A stretch of 46,455 nt of DNA from Amoebidium appalachense (Eukaryota > Ichthyosporea): the NCBI GenBank assembly GCA_963693365.1, contig CAVNZM010000035.1:1-46455 (forward strand), in the 5' to 3' direction. The position numbers and the translations under genes are program-made. Of this stretch, positions 39,787 through 46,455 are shown one piece after another; the first letter of the stretch is position 1; each line of letters starts with the position of its first letter. A model generated the notes under the pieces. That model made no database searches and was not told the DNA's origin. It worked only from the letters and a program-made list of their open reading frames with translations.

Positions 39787-40092
39787 ATGGCTGATTCTTA
39801 CGGTCGCATTTTGCTCTCCAACCAAAACGACCTTACAATGGGTATGGTCATGAACGAGGTGCAGGTGCGCAGCACGACGAGTGACAGGGGCAAGCGCTCC
39901 ACGCGCCTGGACTACACCGCCCTCGAAGCCGCAAACCGCTACACAACTCCACGTACGGCCGTCCCGGCATCCATGTACGCCGTGCGTCTCGAGCCCAGGG
40001 ACATGATCCATTCGTACCCGATGGAGAAGAACCGCGCGGTCACCTACGAAATGGCGTTCCAGGACGCGTGGCGCGGCGGCATGCCGGCCTGA
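39787..40092 (+). CDS. unknown 101-aa protein
   Basis: The product starts MADSYGRILLSNQNDLTMGM and has charged-aromatic segments (LDYTALEAANRYTT; MIHSYPMEKNRAVTYEM). No domain is recognised. It starts 37 nt from the divergent anchored gene and ends 60 nt before the next start. Confidence 0.5.
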   Translation: MADSYGRILLSNQNDLTMGMVMNEVQVRSTTSDRGKRSTRLDYTALEAANRYTTPRTAVPASMYAVRLEPRDMIHSYPMEKNRAVTYEMAFQDAWRGGMPA

Positions 40093-40104
40093 GGCCACCC
40101 CCCA

Positions 40105-40117
40105 GAAGGTATAAAAG
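40105..40117 (+). promoter_or_regulatory. GAAGGTATAAAAG promoter element
   Basis: It lies 47 nt before the ATG at 40152 and is identical to the element at 8534-8546. Confidence 0.6.
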
Positions 40118-40151
40118 AAGCTCGCATGCCCTCATTTCCACGCTCGCAAAC

Positions 40152-40850
40152 ATGCAGTTCGCACACTGGACAGAAGCCATCCATGGCCGCGACATCACCA
40201 TCGGGCCCTCCAAGCTGGAGAGCAACAGGGCAGGCAACCACACCGCCATCTACTTCCCTGTGCGCCGCCAGAACAAGCCCATCCGCTTCTACACCCCCCT
40301 GCTAAAGTGCAAGTTCCCCCCCAACGAGGAGTACAACTCGCTGGACTGTTCGCAGTACGCGCCTTCAAGTGGATGCCAGGAGCAGCTGGACAGCTTTATT
40401 TCGGCCGTCCGCGACCTCGAGGCCGCCGTGGTCTCCTGGGCCGTGGCCAACGCCGAGCTGGCGTTCTCCGACTTTGACCCCATCCCCGACGAGATGGCCA
40501 TCAACCACCGCATGCGCTCGTGCCTCGTCGACCGCATCGAGTCCATCAAGTTCCGCCTGGTGCCCGACTCCGGCGCCAACTACTTTGACGCCAGCGGCAA
40601 GCCCATGGACCGCGAGCAGGTGCTGGCCGTGTTCAACAGCCCCAACCTGCCCAACGTGCGCGTCGCCGGCGAGATCAAGTCCGTGGGCATCTACAACGGC
40701 GTCAAGCGCAAGGGCCAGCGTGTCGAGTTCGACGGCAAGCTCGAGGTGCGCCTGTTTGCCCTCCAGATCCGCGTGCTACCTCCCGACGAGGCCGACGGCA
40801 CCAACCTTCCCAACGGCGTCTGCCTGCTCCCACCCGAGGAATCCATGTAG
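40152..40850 (+). CDS. unknown 232-aa protein, possibly ssDNA-binding type
   Basis: The product reads IRFYTPLLKCKFPP near residue 45, a helical middle (LDSFISAVRDLEAAVVSWAV), then SIKFRLVPDSG, VAGEIKSVGIYNGVK and EVRLFALQIRVLP. A strand series ending in a Gln-x-x-Val-type strand is the layout of single-stranded DNA-binding proteins of these viruses (OB-fold), but the match is loose. The start at 40152 fits the TATA spacing. If right, it would act in replication. Confidence 0.6.
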   Translation: MQFAHWTEAIHGRDITIGPSKLESNRAGNHTAIYFPVRRQNKPIRFYTPLLKCKFPPNEEYNSLDCSQYAPSSGCQEQLDSFISAVRDLEAAVVSWAVANAELAFSDFDPIPDEMAINHRMRSCLVDRIESIKFRLVPDSGANYFDASGKPMDREQVLAVFNSPNLPNVRVAGEIKSVGIYNGVKRKGQRVEFDGKLEVRLFALQIRVLPPDEADGTNLPNGVCLLPPEESM

Positions 40851-40862
40851 TCCGGTCTGTGT

Positions 40863-41432
40863 CTAGGAGTCCACCATCATGTCCTGCTTGTTCAGTTCGT
40901 TCTTTGCGTCCTGTATGCGTGTCTCTAGGCCTTCGGCCAGCTGGTGCCTGTGGCGCAGCTCGTTGTTCATGATCTCCTCCATGGTCTTGTTAGGATGCAC
41001 CACCTCTTCGCACATAACCGTCTTGGGCGGCACCACAAACCATTCGTACATGGGTGCCACGTAGATGTCCCAGAACGGGTCCTTCTCCTGGAGCACCCGG
41101 GCGTGCGCGTTGGCCTCCTCCACGGTGTTGAACGCCCCGCGGATCTTCATGCCGCACTGGTTGTCGCTTGTCACCTGGTCGAGGCCCTGGGCGGCACACG
41201 ACATAACAATAAAGTTCAGTCCTTCAACCTTGACTGGGTCGGTCTCGGCTTTGATCTCGTTCATGGCCGGGCGTGGGATCTGGGTCTTGCTGTAGTTGGT
41301 TGTGGCCACACCCGTGGGCAGGGTGACCTCGGGGGGTGGGGGCCTGGGCAGACACAGGGCCTTGGTCTCCGCCGTGTCACACATGTCCTCGTCGCTGTCG
41401 CTCAGGCTGCGCTTCGATGAACAGCGGTCCAT
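40863..41432 (-). CDS. conserved NCLDV protein of unknown function (DUF5832-like)
   Basis: The 189-aa product contains FIVMSCAAQGLDQ, CGMKIRGAFNTVEEANAHAR, and DPFWDIYVAPMYEWFVVPP. A strand ending in SC, then K-I-R-G-x-F with EEA-x-x-H-A, then a D-I-Y-V-x-x-M-Y-x-W strand is a set I know from many large DNA viruses under DUF5832. The name is from memory and the function unknown. The start at 41432 carries GTAATG. It is convergent with 40152, with 12 nt between stops. Confidence 0.65.
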   Translation of the reverse strand: MDRCSSKRSLSDSDEDMCDTAETKALCLPRPPPPEVTLPTGVATTNYSKTQIPRPAMNEIKAETDPVKVEGLNFIVMSCAAQGLDQVTSDNQCGMKIRGAFNTVEEANAHARVLQEKDPFWDIYVAPMYEWFVVPPKTVMCEEVVHPNKTMEEIMNNELRHRHQLAEGLETRIQDAKNELNKQDMMVDS

Positions 41433-41532
41433 TACCGTGCGGGGAGAAAATATTTCACAGGCAAAATGGCGCTGCCCGCTGGTCCGCCGCGCCTGAATGT
41501 ATCCAGACGACAAGATGGTGTGTATACTCGGA

Positions 41533-42243
41533 ATGGGCGACTGTGGCAACAGCACGACCACGACGCTGCAAAACATCGTCCGCAATTCCGTGTCCACGAG
41601 CATCAAGGTTGATCAGAGCGTAAGCGCCTCAACCATGACGGACCAGAAGATGACGATCTCGGGTCTCACGGGTGCGGACCTCGGCGAAATTAATCAGCTC
41701 CAGCGCGTCAAGATCAACATCAAGGCCATACAGAAGACCCAGAGCACGAACGAGTTCAAGAGTAAGTTGGAAGCGGAGCTCAACGAGAAACTCAAGCAGA
41801 AGACCGAGCTGGGCAGCAGCGGCAAGAACTCCAGCGACACGTTCTCGCAGACCATCAACGACTTCACCTTCAATGCAACACGCGCGTTTGACAGCTCGCT
41901 GACCCTCGTGATGAACGCGAAGCAGGAGATGGAGATCAAAGACGACAGAAACCTGAAAATCAAGAAAATCAATCAGGTACAGACCATCGAAGCGCTGGCC
42001 GAGCTCGTGTCGGAGAACATCATGAACGACAAGGCGGTCCAGGAGTCGGCTGCAAAGCTGGAGAAGATTACCGAACAGTCGAGCGAGGGTCTTGCCGGCA
42101 TGTTTGGTGCGTTCGGTGGCATGCTCAAGGTCGTCGCCGTCATTTTGGTGCTTGCCATCGTGGGGTATCTGCTGTTCCGCTTATTAGGCATGCCAAAGAC
42201 GAATGCCGGCACGGCACAAGACATGCCCCGCGGCATGTACTAA
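41533..42243 (+). CDS. N-myristoylated membrane protein, poxvirus L1/F9-like
   Basis: Starting at 41533 the product begins MGDCGNSTTTTLQNIV, which has Gly2 for myristoylation and resembles the opening of the L1/F9 family. A helical, Lys/Gln-rich body and a C-terminal membrane helix (about 198-218, LKVVAVILVLAIVGYLLF) complete the layout. In poxviruses L1 and F9 belong to or assist the entry-fusion machinery. Unlike L1, this protein has only one Cys (position 4), so it cannot form the L1 disulfides. ATGs at 41497 and 41515 would bury the Gly and are less likely. It faces the divergent gene at 41432. Confidence 0.75.
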   Translation: MGDCGNSTTTTLQNIVRNSVSTSIKVDQSVSASTMTDQKMTISGLTGADLGEINQLQRVKINIKAIQKTQSTNEFKSKLEAELNEKLKQKTELGSSGKNSSDTFSQTINDFTFNATRAFDSSLTLVMNAKQEMEIKDDRNLKIKKINQVQTIEALAELVSENIMNDKAVQESAAKLEKITEQSSEGLAGMFGAFGGMLKVVAVILVLAIVGYLLFRLLGMPKTNAGTAQDMPRGMY

Positions 42244-42280
42244 TTGGTCACGTCGCTCCGTCCGTCCCTCCACAAACCGC

Positions 42281-42310
42281 TTTGTTGTTTATTTGAACTT
42301 CATAAATAGG
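42281..42310. repeat. 30-nt AT-rich repeat, copy 1
   Basis: TTTGTTGTTTATTTGAACTT followed by CATAAATAGG. The same 30 nt occur at 43238-43267 and a variant at 42507-42541. The core TTATTTGAAxTTCATAAATA is itself nearly palindromic. Confidence 0.85.
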
Positions 42311-42439
42311 ACCTGTTTGTTTGCGGGCATGTCTTCACGGGTCAATGTCACGTGACCCTGGGGACCCTGGAGCCCATTTGGGCTCGATGCTTCCTGATTG
42401 GATCTCCCATGACCTGTCGATGTCATTATACTCGGTCGA

Positions 42440-42488
42440 CCAATGGGAGGAATCCTGCCCAGGGGCAGCTTTCCTTGGAGGCAATGGC
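42440..42488. repeat. degenerate CCAATGGGAGGA palindrome
   Basis: CCAATGGGAGGAATCCTGCC starts the element and GGGGCAGC with TTTCCTTGG forms the other arm. Pairing is weaker than in the 44-nt copies. It sits in the non-coding 383 nt between 42244 and 42626, which otherwise hold only repeats. Confidence 0.55.
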
Positions 42489-42506
42489 CTCTCTTGTTAG
42501 GCATAG

Positions 42507-42541
42507 TCGTTTATTTGAAAATTCATAAATAGGCCAGTCGG
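42507..42541. repeat. 30-nt AT-rich repeat, variant copy
   Basis: GTCGTTTATTTGAAAATTCA then TAAATAGGCCAGTCGG. It is directly followed by a palindrome, as is the copy at 43238. Confidence 0.8.
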
Positions 42542-42580
42542 CGAATGGGAGGAAAGTTGGCATTTGCCAACTCTCCTTCG
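42542..42580. repeat. palindromic element, hairpin type
   Basis: CGAATGGGAGGAAAGTTGGC then ATTTGCCAACTCTCCTTCG. The arms GGAAAGTTGGCA and TGCCAACTCTCC pair with one mismatch around a two-base loop. Confidence 0.7.
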
Positions 42581-42626
42581 AGAGAATAAAACAGCACCAT
42601 ATTCCAGTTAAACCTACCATCCTTTC

Positions 42627-43175
42627 CTAATCTTGCCAACACGACCACGGGTCAAATGTCCCGTTGTAGTTGTCGCAGATGTCGATGACATCAGCCAACA
42701 CAGAGTAGTCGCCCGTGAACATGCGCGAGAGCAGGGCGTCCGTGTGCACGGCGAAGTCAATGGACACGTAGCGGGCAAGCGCCGGGAACAGCGCGATGTG
42801 CACGAAGGTGCCGCGCAGCGCGGGGTCCCCGGACTTCTTGTTGGCGTTCGAGGGGTCGATGACGTCATCGATACTCAGCGAACCAATGGGAGGACCGTGG
42901 ACTGGAGTCCACGCTCCTCTGATTGGCTGTTCGTTGATCTTGTCAACCACTTTTTGGATTAGTTCAATGTTCCGTTTGCTCCAGTACTGAACCTTTTCTC
43001 CACTCCATCCCCGGCCTCTCGGTGTTGTACTGGCGCCCACGTCCAGATGGTTGGGCGCCCCCCCCCGCCCCTCTGTTGGCTGCGTCGAAGTCACGTGAGC
43101 CTTGGGGCCTATGGGCACCGAGGCTTCCGTGGCAGGCATGTTGTTGTTCCCGACTATTCCTGTGCACCTGGTCAT
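42627..43175 (-). pseudogene. truncated copy of the KilA-N gene
   Basis: The 182-aa frame shares the KilA-N block with the gene at 43324 almost word for word (GDPALRGTF, HIALFPALARYVSIDF, DALLSRMFTGDYSVLADVID) up to CDNYNGT. It then ends after FDPWSCWQD, without coiled coil or C-terminal domain. Its first 60 residues are unrelated to the full gene. A 44-nt palindrome lies in the domain (residues 84-98). It could still be expressed as a short KilA-N protein, but the layout is that of a broken duplicate. Confidence 0.6.
42883..42926. repeat. 44-nt palindrome inside the truncated KilA-N copy
   Basis: Ends are CCAATGGGAGGA and TCCTCTGATTGG; the centre is CGTGGACT-GG-AGTCCACG. It is read in frame (PIRGAWTPVHGPPIG) on the minus strand. 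Confidence 0.9.
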
Positions 43176-43237
43176 TCATCCAATTACAACGGCCACGTGA
43201 CGAGCGTGCCCCTGTGCACCGGCATCTCTTGTTAAGC

Positions 43238-43267
43238 TTTGTTGTTTATTTGAACTTCATAAATAGG
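43238..43267. repeat. 30-nt AT-rich repeat, copy 2
   Basis: Identical to 42281-42310, followed by GCCAGTCGGCCAATGGGAGG as at 42530. Together with TCACGTGA words at 42347 and 43092 it shows that 42.3-42.5 kb and 43.1-43.3 kb are old duplicates. Confidence 0.85.
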
Positions 43268-43323
43268 CCAGTCGGCCAATGGGAGGTTCATGATATACAG
43301 AGATGCACAGCATCTCCTGGGTT

Positions 43324-44625
43324 TCAGACATCTTCACAATCCAGCAGGTCCAACGGCTCCAGGTCGGTGCCATACAGGTTACGGAAAGTCTGAAGCGTCC
43401 CTGCGTAGTTGTGGGTGGTAGATGAGCCCGGAACGTTCATCTCCAGCCACTTGCTGCCCCTGCTGAGAACCGTGTACACCATGTGGGCTGTCATGTGGGT
43501 GCTGTACTGCACGCCAAACTGGATCTTGCATGCACGCTGCATCATCATCCGCGCATGTAGGGTACTGACCACTTCATTGTCGAGACGCAGGCAGAGAACC
43601 CCAGTAGCCTGCTGAATCAAAGCACGCACTGTGCTTGTGCGACCCGTGGTGCGACCCTCGAATGCAGCATCCACAAGCCCCGGCACCAAATCGCGCACGC
43701 GCTGCCGAAACTTCTCGCATCGCTCGGCAAACGTGTTGTCGTCAAGCGAGGCCGGCAGCACGTTGGCGTTGGCGGTATGGGGGTCGGTGGCGATACGTTC
43801 CTCCAGCTGTGTGTTGCGCAGAAGGCGGTACTCGGCCAGCTCCTTGTTGTGCACAATCAGGCTGTTCTTCTCGGCAATGATGTCGTTCTTCTCCTTGAGG
43901 ACCAGCAGCATCATCTCCTTGATGTCTTCAAGCTCGCGCACACGGCCTTCGGCGGCAGCGGCACGCTTCCGCACCAGGGGCAGTTCGTCTTCCAGCTCCT
44001 CCTCCCGGGCACTGCGCTTGCGGGACTCCCGGACTTCGTCCATGTCGATGGCCATCTTGCTGGTTGTGGTCCCGTTGTAGTTGTCGCAGATGTCGATGAC
44101 ATCGGCCAACACGGAGTAGTCGCCCGTGAACATGCGCGAGAGCAGCGCATCCGTGTGCACGGCAAAGTCGATGGAGACATAGCGGGCAAGCGCCGGGAAC
44201 AACGCGATGTGAAGGAAGGTGCCGCGCAGCGCAGGATCGCCGGACTTCTTTTTGGAATTCGATGTGTCGATGACGTCATCGATGCTCAATTGACCAATGG
44301 GAGGAATGGTGGGAATTCCCACCTTTCCTCTGATTGGTTCGTTGATCTTGTCCAGTAACTTCGCAAGCAGGACCGAGTTGGCCTCTCTCCACCATATAAC
44401 CTTTTTTTCGGCCCTGTCACCCATTTTTACGCTGTTGTACTCGCGTCCCTCGTGGCAAAGCATGGTGCCGTTGAAGTACACGTGGCCGTTGGGGTAGGTA
44501 GTTGTCACCGTCAGCAATCTCTCCGCAAAGTCCATGGTCATGGGTGCGCGCATCTCCTTGAATGCAGGGTAGGTAGGAGCCAGGGTGCTAGGCGCAGGGG
44601 TTGGTGCTGCCATGTCGATCTCCAT
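43324..44625 (-). CDS. KilA-N protein with coiled coil and DUF3627-like C-terminus
   Basis: The 433-aa product has a KilA-N domain (about 45-185: NGHVYFNGTMLCHEG, then RGTFLHIALFPALARYVSID, FAVHTDALLSRMF), a long coiled coil (about 195-275), and a C-terminal domain with LRLDNEVVSTLHARMM and TLQTFRNLYGTDLEPLDLL resembling DUF3627. KilA-N binds DNA, and such proteins are multicopy regulators or mobile-associated genes in large DNA viruses and phages. A 44-nt palindrome is read in frame at residues 96-111, between the two halves of the KilA-N domain. Start ATGs at 44625 and 44613 are both possible. A TATA element lies about 83 nt upstream. Confidence 0.75.
   Translation of the reverse strand: MEIDMAAPTPAPSTLAPTYPAFKEMRAPMTMDFAERLLTVTTTYPNGHVYFNGTMLCHEGREYNSVKMGDRAEKKVIWWREANSVLLAKLLDKINEPIRGKVGIPTIPPIGQLSIDDVIDTSNSKKKSGDPALRGTFLHIALFPALARYVSIDFAVHTDALLSRMFTGDYSVLADVIDICDNYNGTTTSKMAIDMDEVRESRKRSAREEELEDELPLVRKRAAAAEGRVRELEDIKEMMLLVLKEKNDIIAEKNSLIVHNKELAEYRLLRNTQLEERIATDPHTANANVLPASLDDNTFAERCEKFRQRVRDLVPGLVDAAFEGRTTGRTSTVRALIQQATGVLCLRLDNEVVSTLHARMMMQRACKIQFGVQYSTHMTAHMVYTVLSRGSKWLEMNVPGSSTTHNYAGTLQTFRNLYGTDLEPLDLLDCEDV
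44294..44337. repeat. 44-nt palindrome inside the KilA-N gene
   Basis: Ends CCAATGGGAGGA and TCCTCTGATTGG; the centre is GGTGGGAATTCCCACC. On the minus strand it encodes PIRGKVGIPTIPPIG in frame. Confidence 0.9.
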
Positions 44626-44695
44626 CTTGCTTGGCTTCTTGCTGTGTCTTGTCTTGATGTTGATGTGATTGACTTCCAGACTGAAAGCAGCGCCC

Positions 44696-44712
44696 TATTT
44701 ATACCTTCGCGG
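44696..44712 (-). promoter_or_regulatory. GAAGGTATAAATA promoter element
   Basis: Minus strand CCGCGAAGGTATAAATA, 83 nt before the ATG at 44625 and 95 nt before 44613. Confidence 0.5.
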
Positions 44713-44836
44713 TCGACACATCCGGTTCAATTGCGGCTAAACTTCAGAATTGCTGAAACGTCGAGCTTGAAATCCTCTGGGCTAAGCCTTCTCGCTGCTC
44801 TCGGACTGGTGATGACGTCATCCTACAAGCAGCCGA

Positions 44837-44880
44837 CCAATGGGAGGAGAGTTGGGAATTCCCAACTCTCCTCTGATTGG
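44837..44880. repeat. 44-nt palindrome in an intergenic region
   Basis: Ends CCAATGGGAGGA and TCCTCTGATTGG; the centre is AGTTGGGAATTCCCAACT. It is followed at 44898 by TTCCCGACTATTCCTGTGCA, a word also at 43147. Confidence 0.9.
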
Positions 44881-44908
44881 CTGTTGGATGATCCCCCATT
44901 GTTCCCGA

Positions 44909-45097
44909 CTATTCCTGTGCAGCCGCTTGTGGATTTGTTGCTCGCACCTGCCGCTTGAGCTCCTCGGGCACCGAGAGCCGCACCTTGTCCTCCTTGCAAT
45001 CCAACCGCGCCATGATCGTCGCCAGCATGTAGTGCACCCGTGCAAACTCGAGGCTCACGACGTGCGACAGTGCGTCCACTGGATCCGCGGCATCCAT
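44909..45097 (-). CDS. unknown 62-aa helical protein
   Basis: The product starts MDAADPVDALSHVVSLEFAR and has a charged helix (LDCKEDKVRLSVPEELKRQV). Its last codons and stop lie in the repeated word TTCCCGACTATTCCTGTGCA, so the C-terminus may have been set by a repeat insertion. The start is 34 nt from the divergent gene at 45132. No family is recognised. Confidence 0.45.
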   Translation of the reverse strand: MDAADPVDALSHVVSLEFARVHYMLATIMARLDCKEDKVRLSVPEELKRQVRATNPQAAAQE

Positions 45098-45131
45098 ACA
45101 GAGGCACCCCGATTTTATTGCCGCACTGGTA

Positions 45132-45644
45132 ATGGACGTCTACACCCGCTACTTCTCCGGCGGCGGTCCGCACTACGACGCCCTCATGACCCGCGAGAAC
45201 CTCGCACGTCTGCAGGCCGCGCTGCCGTTCCATGCGGACGTGTCCGACCTGCATGACGCCCTCACAAACGCCTACAACACCATGTTCGCCCAGGGCGCGT
45301 TCACGGGGAACACCGACCGTGCCCTCCAGGAAACCACGCAGCTTGCCGCTGACATGCTCGTCGAGCAGCAGAACGCCGCCCTCGCCATGGCCGACGCGCA
45401 GCACGCGCTGGACCTCGCACGCACGGAGGGGCCCACGGTCATCGCACGCCCCATCCCCATCCCGGGCAAGGGCCGCTCGCACAAGCGCGAGCCGCCCCCG
45501 CCACGCACGGCCGACACGTTCAACCGTGACGTTCGCGTCGCCACGGTCCCTCGGTCCAACCGCTCGCTTTCGGCCGTCGAGCTGCGGCAGATGCGGGGCG
45601 TTGCCACCCAGGAGCTCTTCGACACCATCAGCTACACGCTGTGA
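45132..45644 (+). CDS. unknown helical protein, 170 aa
   Basis: It starts MDVYTRYFSGGGPHYDALMT, with GTAATG at the start. The middle is long helix (LQETTQLAADMLVEQQNAAL; MADAQHALDLART), followed by a basic Pro stretch (KREPPPPR) and a C-terminal helix. No family is recognised. It converges on the next gene with 2 nt between stops. Confidence 0.55.
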   Translation: MDVYTRYFSGGGPHYDALMTRENLARLQAALPFHADVSDLHDALTNAYNTMFAQGAFTGNTDRALQETTQLAADMLVEQQNAALAMADAQHALDLARTEGPTVIARPIPIPGKGRSHKREPPPPRTADTFNRDVRVATVPRSNRSLSAVELRQMRGVATQELFDTISYTL

Positions 45645-45646
45645 GC

Positions 45647-45925
45647 TCACCACGTGATCATGAGCTCGTTGCCCCGCCGCGTCACAGTGTACTTGCGCAT
45701 GCGCAGGCTGCGCACGAGCAGGTTGCCCACGGCGTCGACGTCGTAGGTGGTGGTGGTCATGGGCATGCGGTACAGCACGCACCGCTCGCCCAGGCGCGCG
45801 CGCCACGCGATGGTATTGTACACGTTGACCAAGAGGCTGTCGGCCACGGCCTTGCGGTGCCGGTCAACCGACCCCGCCATATTTTTTGCAACATCAGCGG
45901 TCAGGCATATGCGTTCACGAGCCAT
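45647..45925 (-). CDS. unknown 92-aa protein
   Basis: The product MARERICLTADVAKNMAGSV has a helix (RHRKAVADSLLVNVYNTIA) and a basic strand-type C-terminus (VRSLRMRKYTVTRRGNELMI). An ATG at 45880 (MAGSVDRHRK) would give a shorter protein. It is divergent from the gene at 45946, with 20 nt between ATGs. Confidence 0.5.
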   Translation of the reverse strand: MARERICLTADVAKNMAGSVDRHRKAVADSLLVNVYNTIAWRARLGERCVLYRMPMTTTTYDVDAVGNLLVRSLRMRKYTVTRRGNELMITW

Positions 45926-45945
45926 GTTTTATTGGGGCATATACT

Positions 45946-46455
45946 ATGTCGTCCGACATTCTCTCGCTGATCGCACGCGAGCCCAAGAAAAGAAACCCTG
46001 CCCGCCCACGCTCGCCCAAGGCATCCATGCCCCGCAGCCGCCTGGGCATGCGCGAGGACACCCCCAGCCCGCCCGAATCCCCGCCCCCCCAGTTCCGGAT
46101 TATGGGCCGGGAGCGTGGTCTCTTCACGCCCCACGACGACATCCGCCCGGAGGATTCGGTCAGCAACGTCGGGCCGTTTCGACCCGCATCCCCCGAGTCG
46201 GTGCTGCTCGAGGCCATGCGCAACGACGACCCGGAGCCCGACTACGTCCCGCCCCCACACCCAGGCCCCCAAAACTTCTCGCAGCCACCCCCCCAGGAGG
46301 CCCCCCAACAGCAGCGGCCACCCACCCCACCGCACCCGCCTGGAGACGGCTACGCCATTGGCGACTACTCGCTCGGCGGACTTGGGCTCGACAACGGCCA
46401 GCCCGTCCAGCTGCCCCTCCAGCCACCAGGCGCCATGGCAGGACCCCCTCACGAC
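45946..46455 (+). CDS. Pro-rich protein, cut by the window edge
   Basis: The frame opens MSSDILSLIAREPKKRN at 45946 and stays open for 170 codons to the last base, with no stop. The sequence is Pro- and Gln-rich (SPPESPPPQF; PQNFSQPPPQEAPQQQRPP), with an NVGPFRP and a GDYSLGGLGLDN segment. Minus-strand frames over the same bases lack such order. The function is unknown and the C-terminus is missing. Confidence 0.6.
   Translation, partial: MSSDILSLIAREPKKRNPARPRSPKASMPRSRLGMREDTPSPPESPPPQFRIMGRERGLFTPHDDIRPEDSVSNVGPFRPASPESVLLEAMRNDDPEPDYVPPPHPGPQNFSQPPPQEAPQQQRPPTPPHPPGDGYAIGDYSLGGLGLDNGQPVQLPLQPPGAMAGPPHD

Noticed and set aside
1-46455. tRNA or rRNA genes
   Set aside because: I saw no cloverleaf-like or rRNA-like sequence by eye; a covariance-model scan would be decisive.

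Overview
The window is a high-GC, densely packed, intron-free stretch of double-stranded DNA with genes on both strands. It is best explained as part of a large nucleocytoplasmic DNA virus (Nucleocytoviricota) or an integrated copy of one. The markers are a double-jelly-roll major capsid protein (30259-31557), a VLTF3-type late transcription factor (24421-25407), an Erv1/ALR thiol oxidase (27536-27931), a poxvirus-L1-like N-myristoylated membrane protein (41533-42243), a Cys-rich tail-anchored protein resembling the A16/G9/J5 class (16670-18112), KilA-N and MSV199 proteins, a papain-like protease and a Nudix hydrolase. I cannot assign a family or a host from sequence alone.

Layout. Bases 1-4660 hold a GIY-YIG-type protein, a 64-bp tandem array, a beta-rich virion-like protein and small secreted or membrane proteins. 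Bases 4700-9490 are a degraded block: a 560-aa acidic protein whose 3' part has fallen into several frames, a frameshifted 160-aa protein, a relic of the gene at 4295, and a frameshifted gene at 8583-9489. Bases 9490-10352 are non-coding and made of three kinds of repeat. Bases 10353-15882 mix Nudix, coiled-coil and short membrane proteins with an MSV199 cassette bracketed by 70-nt direct repeats. Bases 15918-25407 form a long plus-strand run: aquaporin, Cys-rich membrane protein, mosaic 875-aa protein, basic protein, retropepsin-like protein, SWIB protein, capsid-neighbour paralogue, basic protein with a C11 tract, VLTF3. Bases 25428-34446 carry the capsid gene with two divergent paralogues, an HNH-like protein, Erv1 and two PD-(D/E)XK proteins. 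Bases 34395-42243 carry many small membrane proteins and a minus-strand island of basic coiled-coil proteins. Bases 42244-45097 are a KilA-N locus that has been duplicated and seeded with 44-nt palindromes. The last gene runs off the right edge.

Regulation. Nine genes have a GAAGGTATAAAA-like TATA element, seven of them about 46-51 nt before the ATG. Many others have TAAATG or GTAATG at the start codon, as in poxvirus late promoters. AATAAA lies at or just after many stop codons.

The most unusual observations are: covarying 44-nt palindromes read in frame inside KilA-N domains; a three-member family flanking the capsid gene; several genes that each need a frame change, two of them at G or C homopolymers; and a base-composition mosaic inside one 875-codon reading frame. 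All family names come from motif reading without database searches.
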